Positions 8,426-15,724 of a DNA stretch of 32,356 nt are shown here, piece by piece. The stretch is from Candidatus Aminicenantes bacterium UBA647 (GTDB lineage: Bacteria; Acidobacteriota; Aminicenantia; UBA2199), in NCBI GenBank assembly GCA_002299555.1, contig DBOL01000049.1:56539-88894 (forward strand), in the 5' to 3' direction. A model generated the notes under the pieces. That model made no database searches. It was not told the origin of the DNA and was given only the letters and a program-made list of their open reading frames with translations. Made by a program: the position numbers and the translations under genes. How positions within the stretch are numbered: the first letter of the stretch is position 1; the number at the start of each line of letters is the position of its first letter.

Positions 8426-10414
8426 TTACATTAATTTACAGACCTGATGATCTTTCTTGTAGCATATCAAACCACAACTTAAGCATCTTTCAGCCTGTTC
8501 CTTTGACATCTCCTCAGTGAATATTTCTGATGGATCATATTTATCTCTATAATTGATAAGAGCTTGCCTGTTAGGGATTCGGAAAAGATTTGCAACCTGG
8601 CTTTCGTCTGTAATTACCTTCTCTTCCGGTGATATTTCTTCCCCTTTTGAATGGAGATGGAGTCCTCTCGCGAGTTTCCTGCCTATACCAACAGCAACAA
8701 CAACCCTCTCAAGGTCGGTTGGTCTTCCTATATTTTTAACTGCAAATATTCCGCCCGTATTTTCCTGACCAAAAACTTTCAATACCTCGACAGATCTCCA
8801 ACGGCCTGAATCTTTATCCAGATCAAATAACATTTCAGGTATTCTCCCTGAATCGATTAATAAATGATCGATCTCTAGCTCGATCATTTCACCATCTTCA
8901 TTCCTTATGGTGATCTGTTTCAGATCATTTCCGATCCCATTCAACTCTGAGATCTCTGACGAGAAGACTATTTCAAGATCAGACTTTAATGAAATATCCA
9001 TATTCCTCTCGATCGCTTCTTCTCTTGAAAAGGGGAAAATCAGGCATACTTTAGATGCCCCGTCTTCAAGACATATATTTGCTGCTTTCAAAGCTGAATT
9101 TCCACCTCCAACTATTACTACACGTTTTTTCTTTAATGAAGGACGATCCGATTCACTGTTCATTAGAAAACTAAGCAATAGATCAGATGCGGGAATTATA
9201 CTTCCGGATTTCCCGGAATTGTTCATTATCTGACTACTATCCCATCCTCCGGTTGTAACTAACACCAGATTTTCTCCATCTTCTATCATAGAATCGAATG
9301 ATATATCCCTACCTGCAGCAATACCGGTCCTGTGCTTAATTCCCATGCTCAGGATACCTTCTATCTCCCAGTCAAGTACTTCCTTTGGCAATCTGTCATC
9401 ACTGATAACATATCTGAGTATTCCTCCAAGCTTTTCGGTCGATTCAATTATAGTGACATCATGTCCCAGCCGCCTCAGAAAATATGAAGCAGTAATCCCC
9501 TCTATTCCACCACCGATAACCGAGACCTTCTTTCCTGAAACAGGAGGAAGATATGGTAATTTATATTCACCTTTTTCTCTTTCCAGATCTGCAACATATT
9601 TTTTCAATCCGTTTATCGCTACCGGTTCATCCAATAAGTTTCTTCTACACTCTTCTTCACATGGAGCCGGACAGATCCAACCGCATATCAACGGAAAAGG
9701 GTTCTTTTCCCTTATTGTCTTCAATGCATCCTCATAATTACCTGCTCTGATCTCACAAATATAACGGGGAATATCTATCTCTGCCGGACAATGCCTCTGA
9801 CAGGGAGCAGTACATTCGGACAATTTTTGATCTGACATCAGACGAATGGTGGCCGAGGAGAGAGTAATTATATCTTTAGGGCATATCTCTTCACATATTC
9901 CGCAGCCGGTACACTTGTCATTATCCACAACAGGAAGATTACTCTTCCCCATAGTAAGGGCATCAAAAGGACAGGCATTGACACAGGTTCCTAATCCGAG
10001 GCATCCTATCTCACATACCTTGCTTCCATCGTAAAGGAGCACTGCCGCCCTGCAGTCATAAAGTCCATCATATTCATATTTGAGATCGGCATCCTGAAAC
10101 CCGTATGTGCAGCCGGATTTTGAAAATTCCGGTTCCTTCTCCTCCACGGTCATCCCCATAACTTCAGCTACCGCTTTGGCAATCTCAAATCCGCCTGCTA
10201 CACAAATATCCGGAGTCGCTTTTTTCAGGACTACCGCCTCAGCCGCTGCGGCACAACCTGCATATCCACATCCTCCGCAATTTGCACCCAGCAGAACATC
10301 CGATACTTCTTCTATGCGTGGATCCTCCCATACATAAAATACCTTAGATGCAACCACCAGTATAATAGATGCCACCAATCCTAGTCCCATTAAAAAAATT
10401 GTTGCTGTTAACAT
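8426..10414 (-). CDS. rnfB: RnfB fused to a C-terminal GltD/NfnB-like flavoprotein domain
   Basis: 662 residues against roughly 180-330 for ordinary RnfB. It starts with an N-terminal membrane helix (4-24), then the RnfB Fe-S domain C46, C49, C54 and C71 (GANCGGCGYAGC). Two [4Fe-4S] sets follow (C134-C138-C144-C148 and C168-C171-C174-C178). The added part has a Cys-rich GltD-type N-domain (201-256), a dinucleotide motif GGGIEG near 301, a second GGGNSA near 436, and ends with CLSCG. The FAD-contacting GDxxxGP signature expected near 555-565 reads AVKNIGRPTD instead, so FAD binding at that site is doubtful. RnfB normally accepts electrons from ferredoxin and passes them into the membrane part. 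It lies between rnfA (14 nt away) and the NuoG-like gene (9 nt). Confidence 0.93.
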   Translation of the reverse strand: MLTATIFLMGLGLVASIILVVASKVFYVWEDPRIEEVSDVLLGANCGGCGYAGCAAAAEAVVLKKATPDICVAGGFEIAKAVAEVMGMTVEEKEPEFSKSGCTYGFQDADLKYEYDGLYDCRAAVLLYDGSKVCEIGCLGLGTCVNACPFDALTMGKSNLPVVDNDKCTGCGICEEICPKDIITLSSATIRLMSDQKLSECTAPCQRHCPAEIDIPRYICEIRAGNYEDALKTIREKNPFPLICGWICPAPCEEECRRNLLDEPVAINGLKKYVADLEREKGEYKLPYLPPVSGKKVSVIGGGIEGITASYFLRRLGHDVTIIESTEKLGGILRYVISDDRLPKEVLDWEIEGILSMGIKHRTGIAAGRDISFDSMIEDGENLVLVTTGGWDSSQIMNNSGKSGSIIPASDLLLSFLMNSESDRPSLKKKRVVIVGGGNSALKAANICLEDGASKVCLIFPFSREEAIERNMDISLKSDLEIVFSSEISELNGIGNDLKQITIRNEDGEMIELEIDHLLIDSGRIPEMLFDLDKDSGRWRSVEVLKVFGQENTGGIFAVKNIGRPTDLERVVVAVGIGRKLARGLHLHSKGEEISPEEKVITDESQVANLFRIPNRQALINYRDKYDPSEIFTEEMSKEQAERCLSCGLICYKKDHQVCKLM

Positions 10415-10428
10415 TTAATTCTCTCTCT

Positions 10429-11028
10429 CTATTTAATTAAAATCGATTTTAATGAAGTATCTAATCCTTTAAATCCGTAAAATGCCATTGCAATTATACC
10501 TGCAGTAATTAATGCAATTGACATCTCTTTGAAAGCAGCAGGTATATGAGATATTTCAAACCTCTCCCGTATTCCTGCAAAGATCACAAGAGCAAGTGCA
10601 AATCCGATGCCTGAAAAGAATGCATACAAGATACTCTGGAGAAATGAGAAGTCCTTGGTAATGACCAGAACTGCCACTCCCAGAATTGCACAATTAGTTG
10701 TAATAAGAGGAAGAAATATCCCCAGTGATCTGTATAGTGCCGGAACACTTTTCTTGAGAAACATCTCAATTAGTTGAACCAGGGCTGCAATAACAAGTAT
10801 GAATACGATAGTTTGAAGATATTCAATATTGAAAGCTACTAGAAAATAGTAATGGACGAACCAAGTTATAAATGTTGCAAATGTCATTACAAAAATAACA
10901 GCCATCCCCATACCCGCAGCTGTGTCAGTTTTTTTGGAAACACCCATGAAAGGGCAATTCCCGAGATATTGTGCCAGGAGTATGTTTTTAACAAGAATTG
11001 CATTGACGGCAAGAACTAAATATTCCAT
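10429..11028 (-). CDS. rnfA: Rnf complex subunit A
   Basis: 199 residues, family length, with six hydrophobic helices. The conserved GNCPFMGVS motif supplies C25, and TTNCAILG supplies C113. In Rnf and Nqr complexes this pair of half-helix cysteines, with the matching pair in RnfE, holds a [2Fe-2S] cluster inside the membrane that takes electrons across the bilayer. Both cysteines are present, so the transmembrane electron path looks functional. The ATG is preceded by GGAG (GGAGAATTTATA), and the gene lies 13 nt after rnfE and 14 nt before rnfB. Order C-D-G-E-A-B is that of Desulfovibrio-type rnf operons. Confidence 0.97.
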   Translation of the reverse strand: MEYLVLAVNAILVKNILLAQYLGNCPFMGVSKKTDTAAGMGMAVIFVMTFATFITWFVHYYFLVAFNIEYLQTIVFILVIAALVQLIEMFLKKSVPALYRSLGIFLPLITTNCAILGVAVLVITKDFSFLQSILYAFFSGIGFALALVIFAGIRERFEISHIPAAFKEMSIALITAGIIAMAFYGFKGLDTSLKSILIK

Positions 11029-11041
11029 TATAAATTCTCCA

Positions 11042-11638
11042 TTATATTTTTTTCGGAACTAAATTAATAAGAGCAAGTATCATCCCCAGACATACAAAAG
11101 CTCCGGGAGCCTGAACCATAAAACCGAAAGGCTCAAATCCTGACCACATAACTTCAATACCGAATACTGACCCCGCACCTAACAATTCCCTCAGGGATGA
11201 AATAAGAACAAGAGACATGGTAAACCCAAGGCCTACCCCAAGCCCATCTGCCGCTGATCTGAGTACAGTATTCTTAGACGCAAATGCCTCCGCTCTTCCA
11301 AGAATAATGCAATTCACAACTATCAATGGAATGAACAGGCCGAGCTTTTGTGAGATTGGGAAAAAATATGCTTTCATTACAAGCTCAACAATAACAACAA
11401 ACGTTGCTATGATTATAATGAATGCTGCGATCCTCACTTTCTTAGGAATGACATTCTTCAGTAAAGCAATAAGTATGTTGGAAAAGAAGAGCACAAATGT
11501 AGTCGCAATACCCATACCCAAACCATTTTCAGCAAGAGTTGTTACCGCGAGTATTGGACACAATCCCAGCACAAGCCTGAAGGGGGGAAGAATTTCCCAG
11601 AAACCCTTAAAAAATTCCTGTAATAATGATTTTTTCAT
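11042..11638 (-). CDS. rnfE: Rnf complex subunit E
   Basis: 198 residues, paralogous to RnfA and in inverted topology, with six predicted helices. Cysteine C27 lies in LGLCPILAVTT and C110 in VVNCIILGRAEAFA, the positions that share the intramembrane [2Fe-2S] cluster with RnfA. The signature GRAEAFA of RnfE/NqrD is intact. The start overlaps the rnfG stop by 4 nt (ATGA), implying translational coupling. Nothing unusual was seen compared with the family. Confidence 0.97.
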   Translation of the reverse strand: MKKSLLQEFFKGFWEILPPFRLVLGLCPILAVTTLAENGLGMGIATTFVLFFSNILIALLKNVIPKKVRIAAFIIIIATFVVIVELVMKAYFFPISQKLGLFIPLIVVNCIILGRAEAFASKNTVLRSAADGLGVGLGFTMSLVLISSLRELLGAGSVFGIEVMWSGFEPFGFMVQAPGAFVCLGMILALINLVPKKI

Positions 11639-12234
11639 TTTTTATCTGACCTTTTATTTATTTTTTTTAAAATTTCAACCTTTAGCTTTGAATACAATGC
11701 CACACCTTTTTCAGCAGCTGAGCAAACACCTCTTGATGAATTGGTCGCACCGGAAATAGCATCAATTGAACCATTATCTTTTTTCACTTTGAAGTTATCG
11801 GACACTGCTCTTCCCTTGAACTTGTCTGTAAAACTTGTTTCAGAGATCCTTGATCCCAGACCGGGTGTCTCCTGATGGGTGAGTATCCCTATTCCGGAAA
11901 TTGTGGACTTCTCAATATCGATCCCGAGCATAACACCAATAGCTCCTCCAAAACCGTTTCCTTCAGATTCATATGCAACCGCATATAATTGATCCCCTTT
12001 TTTCCCGATAAAAACCGTATGAATAATTCCATCCAACTCAATCTCCAATCTGTCATTGATTGGATTGTTCGTTGACTGACTCAACACATTTTTCAGTGCC
12101 GGGCCTTTAACATTCACAAGTATCTGTTCTTCAATTCTTTCAAAAGTAAATGTTTTTACTGCAGAAAGAAGGAAGCCACAAACAGCTGCAATTAAAGTTA
12201 AAACAATTATCATTTTCAAATATTCTTTAATCAT
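11635..12234 (-). CDS. rnfG: Rnf complex subunit G (covalent FMN-binding)
   Basis: 199 residues. One N-terminal membrane anchor (about 7-27) and an outside FMN-binding domain. The conserved loop THQETPGLGSRI lies at 119-130 and the flavinylation motif DAISGATNSS at 158-167, where T164 is the residue that carries FMN by a phosphoester bond in RnfG/NqrC; an ApbE transferase would be needed and is not in this window. The protein carries electrons on the extracytoplasmic side. It overlaps rnfD and rnfE by 4 nt each. Unlike RnfD in this operon, its flavin site is fully canonical. Confidence 0.96.
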   Translation of the reverse strand: MIKEYLKMIIVLTLIAAVCGFLLSAVKTFTFERIEEQILVNVKGPALKNVLSQSTNNPINDRLEIELDGIIHTVFIGKKGDQLYAVAYESEGNGFGGAIGVMLGIDIEKSTISGIGILTHQETPGLGSRISETSFTDKFKGRAVSDNFKVKKDNGSIDAISGATNSSRGVCSAAEKGVALYSKLKVEILKKINKRSDKK

Positions 12235-13202
12235 TTTATTCCTCTTCCAAAATATCCGGTTTTTAATATTTTTGGCCCACTTACAAGTTTATCAAGCATC
12301 GGTGTGAAAAGGTTCATGATGAGGATCGCATAGATCACACCATCCTCATGAACACTGAGAACACGGAACAGAACCGTAAAAACTCCGCATCCCAATCCAA
12401 AAATTATTTTACCGGGATTACTGAATGGCGAACTGGAATAATCAGTTGATAAGAAGAACATCCCTATCATTACGTTACCAGTAAGAAGATGAAACCACGG
12501 GAGGGCAAAACTATGAGGATCTATTGCTCTGAATATCGCAGCCATTCCAATAACTCCCAACGCAAAGAAAAGGGGAATTTCCCAGCGGATAACCTTTCTT
12601 GCCAATAAATAGATACCACCGATGAACAGAAATATAATTGCAACTGACCCGATCCCGCCTACCTGATTCCCAATACTGAGTTCAAAGAGTGAGAACTTTG
12701 ATGTAAAGTCTGCCCCGGCAGATTTTAGCGCAGTTAAAGGTGAATGAAAATCAAATCCCAAATTATAATTTACCGAACTCAAATTAACGTTCAGATGTGA
12801 AGGCCAGGATAATTCCAGGATTGCCATTCCAACCAATACAGGGCTGAAAGGGTTACTTCCGATTCCGCCAAAGATCTCTCTTCCTATGAATACAGAAAGG
12901 AATACACCGAATATCACCAGCCAGTATGGAGATGTCGGAGGCAGTAACATTGAAAACAGGATTCCCAGATAAACTGCACTACCGTTAAACGGACCAATAT
13001 TATTTTTAAAGATTTTTTTTAATACTACTTCACTTAAGATGGCTACGGCAACACACAATGCAATTACTCTTGCGGCATGCATACCGAAAAAATATAATGA
13101 ATGGATCAATGCAGGCATCAATCCAATTATAAAGTCCAAATTAATTATCTTTTCCGAGGAACCTGAATGCCAGTGAGGGGGACTTGAAACTATTAATTTC
13201 AT
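12231..13202 (-). CDS. rnfD: Rnf complex subunit D
   Basis: 323 residues, the usual length, with about nine to ten hydrophobic helices, matching the NqrB/RnfD family; conserved stretches include GREIFGGIGSNPFSPVLVG (107-125) and FFLSTDYSSSPFSNPG in the C-terminal half. This subunit belongs to the ion-translocating membrane core. Family members usually carry FMN on a Thr in a motif close to SGATPL. The aligned place here reads DFHSPLTALK (151-160), with S154 the only candidate hydroxyl, so the covalent flavin may be absent or on serine. It overlaps rnfC and rnfG by 4 nt each. Confidence 0.96.
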   Translation of the reverse strand: MKLIVSSPPHWHSGSSEKIINLDFIIGLMPALIHSLYFFGMHAARVIALCVAVAILSEVVLKKIFKNNIGPFNGSAVYLGILFSMLLPPTSPYWLVIFGVFLSVFIGREIFGGIGSNPFSPVLVGMAILELSWPSHLNVNLSSVNYNLGFDFHSPLTALKSAGADFTSKFSLFELSIGNQVGGIGSVAIIFLFIGGIYLLARKVIRWEIPLFFALGVIGMAAIFRAIDPHSFALPWFHLLTGNVMIGMFFLSTDYSSSPFSNPGKIIFGLGCGVFTVLFRVLSVHEDGVIYAILIMNLFTPMLDKLVSGPKILKTGYFGRGIK

Positions 13203-14380
13203 TGCTCAATCTCTCCTTCTAAATTATTTATCTCGCTCTTTGCCAGGCGTATTAATTGAACCAGTGACCGTCCTGCAGGGCAATAAAAAGAGCAGAGTCC
13301 ACATTCAATACAATTTTCAACTCCCATATCCCTGCATTTTTCGAATTGAGAAAATTCAGAGTATCTGGTAATTAGATTAACACTGAGGTTGACAGGACAA
13401 TGACCGTTACATCTCCCGCAATTAATACATTGGTCATTAACAGCTCTTACAATATCCTTTTTATACTGTACATGGACTGAATCAGTTTCAATTGTAACTG
13501 GTGTATTAAGATCAAAATTAGCACTTCCCCTTAACGGTCCTCCGGTAATAACTTTCCCGGCTGACCTGATATCAGAATCTTTCAATATATGATCTAAAGG
13601 AGTACCCTTCAGCACATTGATATTCTTCATCCCATTCACATCTGATAAAGTTATTACTTTTTTAAAATTGGGCCTTCCGGTTACTGCAGCATTACAAATG
13701 TTAAGAAATTCTTCTAACTTAAGGTAAAGAGGTGATTTCAATGAATTCTTCTCAAAAGCAGAGCTAATAAGGATCTCAGGAATCCCATTTGGATAATCCG
13801 GAATAACTTTGACTACATTGACTCCCTGAGCCTGAAGTTTCCATACCATATCGAACAAATGCTCAGGGACTGCAAAATTTATCTTTTCTCTATTAAAAAT
13901 TCTTTTGAACAGATCAAAATTTTTATTAAGATCTTTACGATTCTCTCTAAGTATCTGTTGTGAAACTGAACATAGCGGATCAGTGTCAACAGCACTTACA
14001 ACAATATCACACTCTGATTCGATAATATTCTCCAGATAATATCCTGATTTTTTCAATTTCCCAAGGATAGCTTCATTAGACTCATCTGGAATATCACTTC
14101 CTTCATCAGATTCATTATCTCCTTCATCCTCTACGGGAGCAATCTTTAAAACATCAGATTCACTTCCATCGATAAACATCTTGAGATGTTCTTTGATCTC
14201 CCCTGTAACAGGTGAGATCAACCCCGGAAAGATCTCATCATACTTATTTATCCGATCTCCGACTTTCAGATCCCCAATGTCGCCACTCCCTGTGATTGGA
14301 AGAAATATATGTTCAGGTAAAACTATCTCACCTATCATCATTTCATCATATTCTTGTCTGAATTTTATCTCTTTCTTCAT
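13199..14380 (-). CDS. rnfC: RnfC-like subunit lacking the NADH/FMN-binding motif
   Basis: 393 residues from the ATG at 14378-14380; a longer reading to 14485 would overlap the cytochrome gene by 101 nt. The shorter start has a good Shine-Dalgarno (AAGGAAGAG) 7 nt upstream. The N-terminal barrel-sandwich region (15-85), the SLBB-like part with GKVITGGPLRG, and two [4Fe-4S] sets (C318/C321/C324/C328 and C357/C360/C363/C367) fit RnfC. The two NADH/FMN signatures of RnfC do not: where GLGGAGFPT is expected the protein has KKSGYYLENII (110-120), and where NGAECEP is expected it has SAVDTDP (129-135). It therefore probably does not oxidise or reduce NAD itself and may relay electrons through its Fe-S clusters, possibly to or from the cytochrome encoded just upstream. 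Confidence 0.93.
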   Translation of the reverse strand: MKKEIKFRQEYDEMMIGEIVLPEHIFLPITGSGDIGDLKVGDRINKYDEIFPGLISPVTGEIKEHLKMFIDGSESDVLKIAPVEDEGDNESDEGSDIPDESNEAILGKLKKSGYYLENIIESECDIVVSAVDTDPLCSVSQQILRENRKDLNKNFDLFKRIFNREKINFAVPEHLFDMVWKLQAQGVNVVKVIPDYPNGIPEILISSAFEKNSLKSPLYLKLEEFLNICNAAVTGRPNFKKVITLSDVNGMKNINVLKGTPLDHILKDSDIRSAGKVITGGPLRGSANFDLNTPVTIETDSVHVQYKKDIVRAVNDQCINCGRCNGHCPVNLSVNLITRYSEFSQFEKCRDMGVENCIECGLCSFYCPAGRSLVQLIRLAKSEINNLEGEIEQ

Positions 14381-14384
14381 GGTT

Positions 14385-15089
14385 TTACTCTTCCTTATGG
14401 CAGATCTCACAATTCTCTTCACCTTCAGTATGACATTCAAGACATTGCTTCCCGATACATCTGGCATGAATCTCTGCATTTTCACAAAGTGAAATATATG
14501 CAGTATTGTAATGGCATTGTCTGCAATTCATTGAATAAGGGCTGGGGTTCCCCGGGAGATATTTGTGGTGGCAGGTTTCACATCCCAGATCATAACCATC
14601 CACTGATGCATGATCCTTATGATTAAATAGAACCTTTCCACCATCAGTTTCAAAAATTACGTTATCAGGTTGATCTGCGCCTTTGAATTTTTTTGCATTG
14701 TGACAGAAATCGCAATTTACAGATTCCTTAATATGGCAATCCATACAATTTTTTCCTATACAATGAACATGTATTGCCTGGTCCTTACATATATATTCAT
14801 ATTCTTCTGAATAGTGACAGGATCTGCAGTTTAATGCTCCGGAAGAGAGTTTCATTTTCCGTTCCTCATAATTATGATGGCATTCTGTACATTTAAGCTT
14901 TTCAATATCAGTATGAAGCTTATGATCAAAGATAATGTCTCCGCCACTGGTATCGAAAGCAACACGAATTGGGACGTGATGACCTTCAAATAAAAACCCA
15001 AGTAGAGAAAAAACAAATAGAATAGTTAACACTAAAGCAAGAACATATTCCTTTCTAACTGCAAAGAAAAATTTTTTCATTGATATCAT
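14385..15089 (-). CDS. Membrane-anchored octahaem c-type cytochrome, duplicated tetrahaem (class III-like)
   Basis: 234 residues. An N-terminal uncleaved-looking helix (about 13-34) anchors a soluble part with eight CxxCH motifs at C67, C88, C115, C126, C170, C189, C216 and C227. The first four and last four repeat the same layout: spacings 21-27-11 and 19-27-11, each unit preceded by a histidine-bearing FDHKLH or FNHKDH element and containing H-x-CIGK-x-C. This is a tandem duplication of a cytochrome c3/c7-like unit. It is placed directly before rnfC with 4 nt between genes and supplies rnfC's ribosome site. Family knowledge: DhcA of Desulfovibrio and MmcA of Methanosarcina are multihaem cytochromes linked to Rnf. 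It probably exchanges electrons with RnfG/RnfC on the outer face of the inner membrane. Start supported by GAGG 6 nt upstream. Confidence 0.93.
   Translation of the reverse strand: MISMKKFFFAVRKEYVLALVLTILFVFSLLGFLFEGHHVPIRVAFDTSGGDIIFDHKLHTDIEKLKCTECHHNYEERKMKLSSGALNCRSCHYSEEYEYICKDQAIHVHCIGKNCMDCHIKESVNCDFCHNAKKFKGADQPDNVIFETDGGKVLFNHKDHASVDGYDLGCETCHHKYLPGNPSPYSMNCRQCHYNTAYISLCENAEIHARCIGKQCLECHTEGEENCEICHKEE
14388..14396 (-). promoter_or_regulatory. Shine-Dalgarno deciding the rnfC start
   Basis: AAGGAAGAG on the minus strand ends 7 nt before the ATG at 14378-14380 and lies in the last codons of the octahaem cytochrome gene. It supports the short rnfC start and suggests translational coupling of the two genes. 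Confidence 0.7.
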
Positions 15090-15124
15090 TTAATGCCTCA
15101 TATCGTTTTTCGGTTAATTAAATA

Positions 15125-15463
15125 TTAGTCCTCTTTATCACGATTGAAGATATCCATACGTTTCTCATAAAGATCTGAAATGATTTGTCTGATACTATGA
15201 CAAATCTCAACAATTCTCTTATCAGTGATAGAATAATAAACTCTATGCCCTATTTTTTCGGATCTTAATATTTCATAATTTTTAAGGATCTTTAAATGTT
15301 GACTTATATTTGAAACAGTAAGATTAAGCTTTTCAGCAAGCTCACCTACCGTGATCTTTCCATCTCCAAATTCATTAAGGATCCTTAGTCTTTTTGGATT
15401 AGCGATCGCCCTTAAAAATTCAGAGTGAATTTCATAAATTTCAAGGTTTTGCATATTCAGCAT
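15125..15463 (-). CDS. ArsR-family winged-helix transcriptional regulator
   Basis: 112 residues from the ATG at 15461-15463. Alternatives are an in-frame ATG three codons later (15454) and one 15 codons earlier (15508); none has a strong Shine-Dalgarno, and family proteins begin shortly before the segment EFLRAIANPKRLRIL. The helix-turn-helix region TVGELAEKLNLTVSNISQHLKIL and the wing EKIGHRVYYSI are typical of ArsR/SmtB. The metal motif ELCVCDL in the recognition region of true ArsR proteins is absent, and the only cysteine is a lone one near the C-terminus (EICHSI), so this is probably not an arsenic or cadmium sensor. It is the first gene before the octahaem cytochrome (35 nt gap) and so probably regulates the rnf operon and itself. 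Function certain as a DNA-binding regulator; signal unknown. Confidence 0.88.
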   Translation of the reverse strand: MLNMQNLEIYEIHSEFLRAIANPKRLRILNEFGDGKITVGELAEKLNLTVSNISQHLKILKNYEILRSEKIGHRVYYSITDKRIVEICHSIRQIISDLYEKRMDIFNRDKED

Positions 15464-15645
15464 TTGTAATCTTTGCACACTAGCACGTATTATCAATAAG
15501 ACTTTCATACTAAATGCAGTCTTAAATATTAATTACTTTTCTAGTACTTTAGCCTTATTTGTTAATAATATTTTCTTACTACTTTGTACTTATTTTGTTT
15601 TCTATAGATATTATTTTGATATTATTTTTGTTGTAAATATAAATG

Positions 15646-15680
15646 CAAATATTTTCAAATTTCTAAAGTTTTAATATTTG
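15646..15680. promoter_or_regulatory. Inverted repeat upstream of the arsR-rnf operon, possible operator
   Basis: CAAATATT (15646-15653) and AATATTTG (15673-15680) are a perfect 8-bp inverted repeat with a 19-nt spacer; a second inverted pair TTCAAAT (15654-15660) and ATTTGAA (15676-15682) overlaps it. They lie in the very AT-rich 216-nt gap between uppP and the regulator gene, where the operon promoter must be. ArsR-type dimers bind AT-rich palindromes, so this is a candidate operator. Base composition makes chance matches likely. I could not pick a convincing -10/-35 pair in this gap. Confidence 0.25.
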
Positions 15681-15724
15681 AATAATCTGATATATTGTTG
15701 AAGTTCTAACGAAATGTCCCGTTC

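Noticed and set aside
11217..11759. 180-codon plus-strand open frame
   Set aside because: It lies antisense to rnfE and rnfG, whose products are clearly recognisable; no ribosome site or protein-like features were seen.
14381..14485. Longer rnfC reading frame extending 35 codons into the cytochrome gene
   Set aside because: It would overlap the octahaem cytochrome by 101 nt in another frame; the shorter ATG at 14378-14380 has a good Shine-Dalgarno and the protein then begins like RnfC.
15125..15463. Arsenic-responsive ArsR
   Set aside because: The metal-binding ELCVCDL motif is missing and there are no arsenic resistance genes nearby.
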